Shown here piece by piece: positions 54,558 through 63,495 of a stretch of DNA of 64,000 nucleotides (its first letter is position 1; every line of letters begins with the position of its first letter). The notes beneath the pieces are model-generated. The model searched no databases, had not been told where the DNA came from, and saw nothing but the letters and a program-made list of their open reading frames with translations. The translations under genes and the position numbers were made by a program. Source of the DNA: Reticulitermes speratus (taxonomy: Eukaryota; Arthropoda; Insecta; Blattodea; Rhinotermitidae); the NCBI GenBank assembly GCA_021186555.1, contig JAJKFL010000005.1:6093678-6157677 (forward strand), written 5' to 3'.

Positions 54558-55096
54558 GCTTAATATCATATGATTTTTTCCCTCAGCTACCTGTATTTTT
54601 CGCTTTATGTTCTTTGTGTTCTAACTTTCTGTTTTCAAATATGGCTTCTGTATGTTTTACGTAGTTGACTTTTCTCCCCTAATATTTGTTTGTGCTGTTT
54701 CTGTAATTGGCCCTCGAGCTGTTGAGTCAGCACGTGAATAAACTTGAATTGATATTAACTGAATTATTATCATTGTTATCTAATTTTTACATCTGCACTT
54801 CCTAAATTTTAGATTATTTACTTTGTTCTAATAATATTAATAAATTACTGCGCTTTTCACTGCGTGACGCTTTGAAAATTTTGTCTTCTACCTGCCCTCC
54901 ACACCACTCCCCCCCCCCCCCCCCCCTTCGTAAATTTATTTCGTTTTTGTGTCCCGGTTTCTTTTTCTAAAAATAAAATCACTTCATATAGAACTTCATT
55001 TTCCACCGACAAAAAAAAATATTTTCTGCAATTAGGTGGCAGAAGCCTCCAGCAATATATAGCACAAAGTTCAATAAATATCTCCGAATGTTACAG
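54497..55096. other. Stretch with (TTA)n and poly-C
   Basis: (ATT)n at about 54508-54557; C18 tract at about 54909-54926. No gene up to the candidate splice acceptor at 55096. Confidence 0.5.
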
Positions 55097-55215
55097 ATCA
55101 GCTGCGAGGCTCGTCTATCCACTGGCGGCGACGGACAGAGGAGACACAGGTGCGGCATATCATTGCGTCCGTTCCGTGCAGCAACGGCGTCATTGCCGGA
55201 GTCAATTCCTCATGA
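55097..55215 (+). CDS. Candidate terminal exon of the receptor
   Basis: After acceptor gaatgttacag the frame needed by the GC donor at 43719 (phase 1) reads D-QLRGSSIHWRRRTEETQVRH, then IIASVPCSNGVIAGVNSS and TGA at 55213-55215. The patch is markedly GC-rich against AT-rich flanks, as the other receptor exons are, and the length suits a cytoplasmic tail. The pyrimidine tract is weak. A longer frame at 55088-55393 in another phase ends in AT-rich sequence. It could also be an exon of a different gene. Inference only. Confidence 0.4.
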
Positions 55216-55660
55216 CATTCCCCCAGGCACGGCCCCCACTCCCATCGGTCACTCAACAACTCTGTATAGTCTACAATGTGTAATGAAAGGCGAGGTTAAA
55301 TTACTGTATGTCAAGCCTTCTGTGTTACAGATTGCTTCCCAACCGCACTTTCCTTACTTTGTGAGAAATGCTATGATCACAGACTACGTGTGAATGTATT
55401 TACTCCTAAATCCCAATTGAAATATTCACTATGTTACTAGCTCTATTATATACTCCTATCTGTAGTTCCTTGCTGTCGTTAATACCAATACGACATCCGA
55501 AATTCTGAGATGAGAGGAATATACGAAGGATGTTCAATAAGCAACGTTCCTAAGTAAAAGAAAAATTAAGTAGAAAGTATAAAATTAAATATATCTTATA
55601 CAAATCTTCTTCAGACAAATGTACACTGTTTCATGTTATTCAACATAACTTTTTATCAAA
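55216..55660. other. Possible 3' UTR or intergenic
   Basis: First 100 bases GC-rich, then AT-rich with AATAAA-type strings absent close by. No repeat recognised. Confidence 0.35.
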
Positions 55661-55664
55661 AACT

Positions 55665-55707
55665 GCCCAACATGTTTCGAACCTATTTATGGTTCATCTT
55701 CAGGGGC
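55665..55707 (-). ncRNA. Hammerhead ribozyme, intact core and stems
   Basis: Minus strand: stem I GCCC/GGGC, core CTGAAGA, stem II GAACC/GGTTC with seven-base loop, GAAA, CATG stem III, cleavage triplet GTT. Every core position and all pairs are kept, in a single unpaired copy. Strong candidate for activity. Confidence 0.82.
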
Positions 55708-55813
55708 TTACTTGTTGAAATTACATCAGCTGTACATTATTAAAAATTTAATAAATTACTACTTTATTAAACTTTTAATACGATTGTCATTTCCAATGAA
55801 TATCCACTTACAC

Positions 55814-56021
55814 CTGTCTATTAACCAACTAAATGAACTTTCACTTTCAACTTTTCATTGTTTACAAGTTTTCCCATACACACGTTTCGGTCCATACAAA
55901 AGACCATCACCAGGGGGTAACCAAACTACGCTTTTGTATGGACCGAAACGTATGTAGGGGAAAACTTGTAAACAATAAAATGTTGAAAGTGAAATTACAT
56001 TTAGTTGGTTGATAGACAGAG
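55814..56021. mobile_element. Palindromic hammerhead element, one arm deleted
   Basis: Arms CTGTCTATTAACCAACTAAA and TTTAGTTGGTTGATAGACAG enclose a minus-strand hammerhead-like motif at 55872-55918 (core CTGGTGA, GGTC...GACC hairpin, GAAACG). The right arm keeps only stem II's second half and GAAACGTATGTAGGGG (55930-55961). Confidence 0.7.
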
Positions 56022-57149
56022 AATTGGAAAATGCACGCTGAAAGTAATATAAAATCCACACTCCAACTAGCTGACACTATTGACACCTCCCCGTCCTACC
56101 GAAACACAAAATCCTATATTTAACGCAAATTTACAGACAAGAGAACCTTGCTTATGGAACATCATCGTAATACACTCAAACTAAATTTTGGTCTTGCTTA
56201 GGAAAAAAAATTTTATGGCCTGGAAACTTTATATCTATCCAGTGTTTTCCCCTTAAAATAATTCTCATTTTCCAGGTCATTTGTAGAGGCGTTCCAGCTG
56301 ACAAGTCAATATCACTTCAATTTCCAGCTTTGTCATTAATTTTCTGTGAAATTTGAGAGCGGAAATGAATAAATATTTAAGAAAATATCAGGAGTGTCAA
56401 AAAATAACGGAACACATGCATGGCCTGAAGCATTTCCTTTTTTTTTTGATTAAAGTGTTTTTATTTCAGCGCCGTGTATTGCATCAAACTTCACCCATGT
56501 AAATATCAATTATATCAGGCTAGGTTTAATCCGGAAATCCGTAGTATCCATAAAGTGTTAGGCTACACTTATCTCTTATTTATTTTGATACAGGACATCC
56601 CACTGTGTTTTAAACTATGAACTAATAAAAACCACCCTCAAACACAACAATATTTATTGTGTAACAACATGCTGTTACTAATGAGCTACACGTTTCGGCC
56701 TAAGAGGTCCAACATCAGAATTTGTATAAAACATAATAAGATAGGCAATTACGTATAACGTAACATTTTGACGCGTTACCGTACAAATTTTTCCGTGGAA
56801 ATACAACAATCCATTATGTGTACATGTTGTTGAGTTACATGTCGCTGTCAACAATATAAAAATATCGATTGTTGCACAACAATGCTTTTATGGAAAATTT
56901 ATGTTAGTGACAACAATGCAAATTATACGTAACAGTTTTTGAAACAGATTACATTCCAACTAATTTTCACTCCTTTCACATGTTATATATAAACACTGCG
57001 TCGAAACAAAATAATGTTTGTTTGCTCATGGCGTTCTTTAGACGTAAAATTTAGCGAAACAGGTTGTAATGGCATGTAAATCGTTGCGTATTTTGTCAGT
57101 TTTTGCAAGCGTTGCCGTAAAACATTTTACGAGATCAGACGGAATTAAT
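56022..57149. other. Stretch with hammerhead-like motif
   Basis: AT-rich, no gene. Near-intact motif at 56683-56721 described separately. Confidence 0.45.
56683..56721 (-). ncRNA. Near-intact hammerhead motif
   Basis: Minus strand: core CTGATGT, GGACC/GGCC stem II with one mismatch, GAAAC, then CGTGTAGCTC. Last core base changed, as in the 40775 copy. Confidence 0.55.
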
Positions 57150-57615
57150 CAAATATGAAGCAACAAGTATTAAATAGTATGAGTGTGTGTGTCTGTATTC
57201 TTGCCTCAGTTATCCGGCATGCAAAGCGCATCTTTTCTGCGCAGCATTATATTGCCATCTGTGACCTGTCTGGCTGTACCATATTTTCCACATTATCTCA
57301 TAAACGGCACGATTTTCGGAAAACAATTATTGAACATAAAATGTGTATTTTGATTTTCTCTACAACTTTATCTGAAATGTTTCTCATTCTAAGAATAATT
57401 CAGCGAGATATTACCATAAATGTACATATGTCTTCATGTAAAGTACCGTTATTGTTGACAGATCTTAATCAAACTTGAATTTTCTCGACATATTTAAGAA
57501 AAATCCTCAAACATCATATTTCATGAAAATCCGTTCAGTGGGAACCGAGTTGTTCCGTGCGGAAAGACAGACGGACGGAGAGACCGACTGACATGAAGAA
57601 GCCGACAGTCGCTTC
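57150..57615 (+). repeat. R450 dispersed repeat, copy C
   Basis: TTATCCGGCATGCAAAGCGC, CATTATCTCATAAACGGCAC, ATGAAAATCCGTTCAGTGGG and a GACGGACGGAGAG end match copies A and B. Confidence 0.85.
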
Positions 57616-58231
57616 CTAAAAAGCCGTACGATGGCCTTTTTAGACTAAACAGTACCTCACTGATAATAGCATATTGTTTCACAATAAATACTGTTGTGTT
57701 TGAATAAGGTTTTTATTAAATAAATTACTTTCATTTTATATTACAGCTAAGAGTTTTTGGTTGAAACTGAACACACGGCCATATTCCATGAGTAACATGC
57801 CATTCCATGGAGGAAAGATATTCTGCATTACCAAGCAAATTGTTAGGCTCTTGCTGATGCGGTATAAATCTTGACCTAACACTGACTATCCAGAGTGACA
57901 TATCTCGTGGTTCTCCTCAGTTATACCAGAAAAAAATTTTGAGATAAAATTTCAGAATAGGCGAAGACATCTTGCTCACTCACACTTTACCCATTCACTG
58001 TTTAGTTATCACCCTGAACCTGGAAGCTATGGATGGTCTCATTTGACGGAAGATTAGTATAATGAACAACAAATAAACAGATATTCGGTCTTTGCTTAAG
58101 AACTTACCGCTTTAATTCATGTAACGACAGTTCATCAGTTGCATGGATTTATACAGATTTAGTCGAAGTGTGTATTCAGTCTGTTATTTGAGGACGCTCC
58201 AGTTAATACGACTTTATAGAGTCGGTCACGA
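57616..58231. other. Unannotated stretch
   Basis: AT-rich; no shared repeat or gene. Confidence 0.4.
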
Positions 58232-58408
58232 AATATGCGTGTACAGCTTCAGTGAAATGACACTGACCAAGGACAACAGGAGCACTCGGAGTGAAACCTG
58301 TCCCAGTGTCACTTTGTCCACTACACATTACACATGGATTGGCCTGGGATCAAAGTGAGACCTGGGCCTGCTGACAGACCGGTAACTAACCATATGAACC
58401 ACGGCACA
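58232..58408 (-). mobile_element. S4 SINE head and partial body, diverged
   Basis: Minus strand: GTGCCGTGGTTCATATGGTT, GGTCTCACTTTGATCCC (decayed B box), then GTGGACAAAGTGACACTGGG. Tail missing. Confidence 0.65.
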
Positions 58409-58531
58409 ACGCTCTAGTAATTAGAATCTAGTTTAAAGGGAGCGCTGTGGATTACGATCTAGTCAAATGGAAGTGTCATTGATAAGGGTAATTATTCGTG
58501 AGCTGTTTAATATTCTGACTTTTCTCTACTG

Positions 58532-58815
58532 GGATAGCGTAGATGATACAGCTACTCGCTACAGGGTGGACGATTCGGGTTTCAAACCCCGGTGGGGTAA
58601 GAGACTTTATCTTCTCCATATCCCTCTAGACGGGCCCTGAGACCCACCCAGACTCCTGTACAATATTATCGTGGCTCTTTTCCGGGCGTGAAGCAAACAG
58701 GGCGTGGCGTTGACCATCCACCCCTATTTAGCGCCGAGGTTAAAGGAAGAGTACATTTATACCTCTACTCTCCCTCTGCGCCTTCCTGAAATATTGTTGG
58801 TAGACCTTACATTTA
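58532..58815 (+). mobile_element. S2 SINE
   Basis: CTGGGATAGCGTAGATGATA head, decayed B box GGTTTCAAACCCC, then GTTGACCATCCACCCC and TTAGCGCCGAGGTTAAAGGA. Diverged but complete order. Confidence 0.8.
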
Positions 58816-59224
58816 CCTGGGTTCCACAGATTGAGAATCCCAAAAAATACCTTAATAAATAAGGCCAAATTATATGTAGGAAGGCTAGTAACGACACCGC
58901 GATATTAGTTGAGTTCTTACTGGTGTTGTTGATGTTTCAGTGCCGTAGGGTGAAATACAACATATAACTACACAATTTTGAGTAATACACAGCTGAGTGT
59001 AATTACATAAACCATTGAGCCTTAGTTTAAGAAGATAAAGTTTTAATGACACAAAGGAGTGCGGTAACGTGTGAGACGTATTGATATTGACTGCTGCAAG
59101 CAATATCTATCAGTGGGCCTAGACTGGACATGAAATGAAACGAAAGTTCGTACCTTCGCATCCTGGACCCTCTTCAGATGAACACACAATTTAATCCACT
59201 GTGTTCACATATTTCGACTACTTT
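58816..59224. other. Unannotated stretch
   Basis: No gene or shared repeat recognised. Confidence 0.4.
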
Positions 59225-59455
59225 GAAGTCTGAGGCGTAGATGGGAGAATAATATTAAAATGAATCTCTAAGAAGTGGGCATTCATTGGATTTATCTGGC
59301 TCAGGATAGGGACAGGTGGCGGGCTCTTGTGAATGCGGTACTAAACCTTCGGGGTTCCATAAAATTCGGGGAATTTCTTGACTAGCTGACGACTTGTTAG
59401 CTTCTCAAAAACATATCTGCCCCATGGAATTAGTTAGTTAGTTAGTTAGTTAGTT
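59225..59455 (+). mobile_element. RTE-type 3' UTR end with (TTAG)n tail
   Basis: GCGTAGATGGGAGAATAATA, GGACAGGTGGCGGGCTCTTG and ATTTCTTGACTAGCTGACGA match other copies; ends in AATTAGTTAGTTAGTTAG. Confidence 0.82.
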
Positions 59456-59730
59456 AGATTGGTTGCTTGTTTCATTGGTTAATTGGTTGGTTGGTTTGGT
59501 TGGTTCGTCGGTTGGTTTGGTTGGTTGGTTGGTTTGTTTGGTTGGTTTGGTTGGTTGGTTGGTTGGTTGGTTGGTTGGTTGATTGGTTGTTTGGCTGGTT
59601 GAGTGGTTGGTTGGTTTGGTTGGTAGGTTGGTTTGGTTGGTTCGTCGGTTGGTTTGGTTGGTTCGTCGGTTGGTTTGGTTGGTTGTTTGGTTGTTGGTTG
59701 GTTTATTGGTTCGTTCGTTGGTTTGTTGGT
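59456..59730. repeat. (GGTT)n array grown from an element tail
   Basis: About 275 bp of GGTT with GGTTT, GTCG and GGTA variants, starting at the (TTAG)n tail of the preceding element. Open frames on both strands (WLVGWLV, NQPTNQPT) are artefacts. Confidence 0.95.
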
Positions 59731-60607
59731 GTTCACATATTTGTCATCATTCACAGTTATACACATCCTATAGAATGTTATTACAATTATTATATCTGTT
59801 GTTGCATTTCTTTGCAGAAATCATATATATATATATATATATATACATACACACACACACGGTGACTGTGTGAAACTTGTCCGTCGTACATAAGCTCAAA
59901 CTTTCACCCCGTCTAAATACTTTTTTAGTTTATAAATTCGAAACAAGAATTTGTACATAATTTGTAGGTATATATAAAACTTTCCTACAAAAAAAATTTA
60001 ATATCGCCAGACATAATCACTGAATATTTATTCGTTGATTGCAAGTCTTTATTATCCACAATCATGCATCGTGTAAGTCGCACGAAGAAGTCATGCATAT
60101 GATATAGATGAGGCCTGCTGTCGATTGTTATCACTATCAATTACTGTGAACGGAAAAGATGGTAACCTTAGTAACCAAATGTGTATAGCTCTTCACGCAA
60201 ACTGTTAGTTTTGTCCGATTTTTAACAAAAGTTAATTTCCTCCAGAGAGTTTAGTAAAACCACCAAATATAAAATTTCTCTAAAAATCCGTATAGCGAGA
60301 TAAGAGTTATCCCACGAAGACGAACAGACATGACGATGCTAACAATATCTTTCCGTCACTTTGCAAACGGCCGTAAAAAAAAAGTCAAAACCTGCTAGCT
60401 TTCTCTTTATCTGCTAAGTGAGGAACATTTCAACAAAACTCGACAGACGATCGATTTTATGTGCAGGACCAAGTAACTTGGATCAACCTACACATCGAAC
60501 TTCGATTACGGAAAAGCTCATTTGTAATCTTGATCGGAAAAGCCACTGCACCATCTGATCAGGATCATTTTCTCAGTCGAGGAGAGATGACAAGTTTGGT
60601 TAAACTA
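59731..60607. other. Stretch with microsatellites and a decayed R450 end
   Basis: (AT)n/(AC)n at 59825-59861. AAAATCCGTATAGCGAGATA and GACGAACAGACATGACGATG at about 60280-60345 resemble the R450 right end. No gene. Confidence 0.4.
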
Positions 60608-61160
60608 CAGGGTGAACGAAGATTCGCGCAAACTGAAATCTGATTTTTCGTACTAGCTATGAATGAGTGCAATTAAGTTGAATTGGTGGATAAATATGTT
60701 GGTATGACTGTGCAGAAGCTGTGTTAATGGCAAGCACAGGTCACGTGACCTCACGTCATCTAAGCGGAGGATTTAAAACCGTGCGTCTGCCGATACGTCT
60801 TTTTTTCACAAGCGCGGACCGTGGCCTCCACGATCTCCGGATCTCGCGCGTCCAGACTTTTTTGTGGGGTTATTTTAAAACAAAAAAGTGTACAAAATCA
60901 ACCCACATTCACCTGATAAACTAAAAACAAAACATCCAAGACAGTATCTTGAATGTTACGACAGAAACTCTACATAAGTTTGCTAGTAACATGAGAAAGA
61001 GAGTGGATGCCCGCATTGCTGAGTACGGTGGACATTTCCATCACTTACTGTAAGACTGTAGTGTAATTTCAATTCTAGAAGAAAAATGTAAAATATATTG
61101 AGATATTTCTTAATTTCTATTTTTTTTTTATTTGGGTTGCGCGACATTTCGATCACCCTG
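60608..61160 (+). mobile_element. Second type of deleted mariner-like transposon
   Basis: 553 bp with TA on both sides (60606-60607, 61161-61162). TIRs CAGGGTGAACGAAGATTCGC and, reversed at the right end, CAGGGTGATCGAAATGTCGC. Different ends from the 6535/42634 family, so another family of the same superfamily. Confidence 0.85.
60826..61053 (+). pseudogene. Mariner-type transposase C-terminal remnant, frameshifted
   Basis: WPPRSPDLARPDFF in one frame and FLWGYFKTKK in the next form the third-aspartate region of mariner-type transposases, split by a frameshift in a T-run at about 60858-60864. A decayed C-terminus (RKRVDARIAEYGGHFHHLL) follows after stops. Confidence 0.75.
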
Positions 61161-61162
61161 TA

Positions 61163-61798
61163 TAACCTATTGGTCTTCCCTTACCCCTGAAGAGCCTAAG
61201 TTCAAAGAGAACAAACACTCAAGTAAAAGCACACTCCTTGTAATAGTCAACATTGCGAGACAGGACTGCTGATAAAGAAAGCCCTACCACACACACAAGT
61301 AAATATGATGCTATTGAATCTGAAAGCTCTTCCCTGGTATTAAATTACTTCTGCGGTACTAAATCCAAAGAGAAAATTTATCAGTCCACTTCCAAATCAC
61401 AATATATATTTGTAAATCAAAATGTAACTGAACTTAATTACACTAAACTAAATTTCCATTCATAATATTAGTATTTCTTGGATGTGACGTCGTTGAATAA
61501 TTTTTCTACATTGAAAATGGAGGCATCATCTTACTTCCAAACGATGGTACTTATCTATCAAACTACACGGCGTCACATACCACAAAGCAGTAACTTCCTA
61601 GTCACACTATTGTGGAAACTTCAAACTCCACATTACCCTCATTACAGATGCAGATATTCTGCGCTATATTTGCCACTGAAAATAAAGCACAAGCGCACAT
61701 GTAATAATGTTCAGATCCCTTGAAACAGATTATCCCTGCACCACTACGAATTTAACTTTCTAAAGAAGAAAATCAACATGAATTATAACCAAACATTT
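61163..61798. other. Unannotated stretch
   Basis: A TTGAAAATGGAGGCATC string at about 61508 resembles the decayed hammerhead family. No gene. Confidence 0.35.
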
Positions 61799-61912
61799 AG
61801 TCCGTACCGCGCAGTAAACACAACCCATCTCGGTTATAAAAGCCAATCACCTAATGTTGCATGGGAAAATAAATGCTGTTTTTTTTGTGAGATCCACACA
61901 AAACACATAAAC
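61799..61912 (-). repeat. Single dispersed relative of the 114-bp satellite monomer
   Basis: Reversed, it reads TTTATGTGTTTTGTGTGGAT, CTCA, then GGTTGTGTTTACTGCGCGGTACGG-like sequence with the same spacing as the satellite; by eye about four of five bases agree over the whole monomer length. It lies at the 3' end of a minus-strand frame (61834-62085) ending SVFMCFVWISQ, the same wording as the satellite's translation (TVFMCFVWISE). Confidence 0.8.
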
Positions 61913-62259
61913 ACACTTTGTGAGCAGAACGTAGAACTTTTGAATGTTGAATTTGGTGAAACAACTATTTTGAGAACCGACGGCTTTGTAACTAAACCTA
62001 GATACACGAAAAATAACTTAGTCTCAAAATTGTATCCTTCGGACCTCATGTCTGTTTCCCAGTGTACAAACAGCGTAAATAACACTTAGCTGCACGCAGG
62101 AGACATTTTTTTTGAAAAGCTGAGAGTTACTAATTCTGTCAAAAATTTCCCCTCACATTACGCTGAATTCGAGGATCCGTTAGCGCATTGAAAATAAATT
62201 TTTACTATAAAAACTCAAACCAATATCTGTCCTAACAACTAAATTCTATCTATTATATA

Positions 62260-62300
62260 GAACTAAATGTTTCGACATATCTTAGGTCATCCTCAGGCTC
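62260..62300 (-). ncRNA. Hammerhead motif with consensus core
   Basis: Minus strand: stem I GAGC/GTTC (one wobble), core CTGAGGA, stem II GAC/GTC with long loop, GAAAC; stem III mutated to CATTTA. Core allowed by consensus CTGANGA. Confidence 0.6.
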
Positions 62301-62383
62301 ACAATGAGCTTTTAAAAAACATATTGAGGAATATATATCTTTCTCAATATGTTGAGACCAGTTGTGTTTAAAAGGCCAACTAT

Positions 62384-62424
62384 GAACCTAAGGATGACCT
62401 GAGATAGGTCGAAACATGTAGTTC
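62384..62424 (+). ncRNA. Hammerhead motif, one core change
   Basis: Plus strand: stem I GAAC/GTTC perfect, core CTAAGGA (G to A), stem II GACCT/AGGTC perfect, GAAA, CATG, cleavage triplet GTA. Structure excellent but the core G is lost. Confidence 0.65.
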
Positions 62425-62618
62425 TATATAATAAATAAAATTTACTTGTGTTTGGACAGATATTGATTTAAATTTTTTGTACTTTTAACAAGACAACGGG
62501 ATGAAGTTCTTTAAAATTAACTTTACTCTTTGTTCACCGTGCATTGTGGTATTAATAAACACTTATTAACCAACAGTTGCACTATTAACGTAGATTGTCA
62601 CTTAAAATCACTTAAAAT

Positions 62619-62661
62619 ACCCTACATATGTTTCGGTCGTCGAGCGACCATCATCAGGGGC
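62619..62661 (-). ncRNA. Hammerhead ribozyme, intact core
   Basis: Minus strand: stem I GCCC/GGGT, core CTGATGA, stem II GGTCG/CGACC with CTCGA loop, GAAA, CATATG stem III, cleavage triplet GTA. Confidence 0.83.
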
Positions 62662-63059
62662 TTCAATATATGTACAAGCTTCACTACGCACTTTCACTTT
62701 TCGTTGCTGGTTCGTTGATGTACACTGGGGGGTTCCTTATACACGCCGTATTTATGTAGGGGGTGGCGTTAGATTTTTGGTGATGATCGTTGTATGTTGT
62801 GCTGCTTCGCTGTGGGAATATATTATGGTGTTGGTTTTGTGGTTGTATACTACCGTCAACGCAGAACAATGAATACAACCACAAAACCAACACCATAATA
62901 TATTCCCACAGCAAAGCAGCTCAACATACAACGATCACCACCAAAAAACTAACGCCACCCCATACATAAATACAGCGTGTATAAAGAACCCCCCAGTGTA
63001 CATTAACGAACCAGCAACGAAAAGTGAAAGTGCGTAGTGAAGTTTGTACATATATAGAA

Positions 63060-63102
63060 GCCCCTGATGATGGTCGCTCGACGACCGAAACATATGTAGG
63101 GT
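63060..63102 (+). ncRNA. Hammerhead ribozyme, intact core
   Basis: Plus strand mirror of 62619-62661: core CTGATGA 63064-63070, stem II GGTCG/CGACC, GAAA 63087-63090, CATATG, GTA ending 63098, then GGGT pairing with GCCC. Confidence 0.85.
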
Positions 63103-63227
63103 ATTTTAAGTGATTTTAAGTGACAATCTACGTCAGTAGTGCAACTGTTGGTTAAAAAGTGTTTCTTTAAAATTGTTACTAATTTCTATAGCCACCACAG
63201 AATATACGTATATTAATACAAACGAGG

Positions 63228-63495
63228 GGCCGGTGTAGCGATGTAGATATAGCAAATTCCTATGCACTCGAAGGGCAGGCTTTTAATCCCGGTGGGGATA
63301 AGCGGTTTCCTCCAGACAGGCCATAGGGTCCACCGAGAAGCTTTGACCATGTGTACGGCTCTTTCCCGGGTTAAAGAGGCCGAGGCTTGGTGCTGAGCAC
63401 AACCCTTCCATCTACCGCTAAGGTTAAGAATGGTTATAGCTACATCTATACGCTCACCTGTGTCTTCACGGCATGTTACTGGGTGGCCTTTACCT
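63228..63495 (+). mobile_element. S2 SINE, diverged
   Basis: GGGGCCGGTGTAGCGATGTA head, decayed B box (TTTTAATCCC), GGCTCTTTCCCGGGTTAAAG and CTACCGCTAAGGTTAAGAAT, ending TGGCCTTTACCTTG. Confidence 0.72.

Larger units (their letters stand above)
62215..62467. mobile_element. Palindromic hammerhead element C
   Basis: Inverted arms of about 100 bp: ATATCTGTCC...TATATAGAAC on the left and GTTCTATATA...GGACAGATAT on the right, each with a hammerhead motif (62260-62300 minus, 62384-62424 plus). Lies 52 bp from element B. Ends not fixed by a duplication. Confidence 0.75.
62519..63162. mobile_element. Palindromic hammerhead element B, 12-bp TSD
   Basis: 644 bp bounded by direct repeats TTCTTTAAAATT (62507-62518 and 63163-63174). 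Start AACTTTACTCTTTGTTCACC resembles the start of element A (GAACTTCATTCTGAATTCAC). Inverted arms of about 300 bp meet at a short spacer near 62849-62872. Each arm holds an intact hammerhead (62619-62661 and 63060-63102). Confidence 0.85.

Noticed and set aside
55088..55393. 101-codon frame overlapping the candidate terminal exon
   Set aside because: Continues into AT-rich sequence without support; the exon in another phase fits the receptor donor better.
59467..59865. ORFs WLVGWLVW and NQPTNQPT
   Set aside because: Low-complexity GGTT repeat read in both directions.
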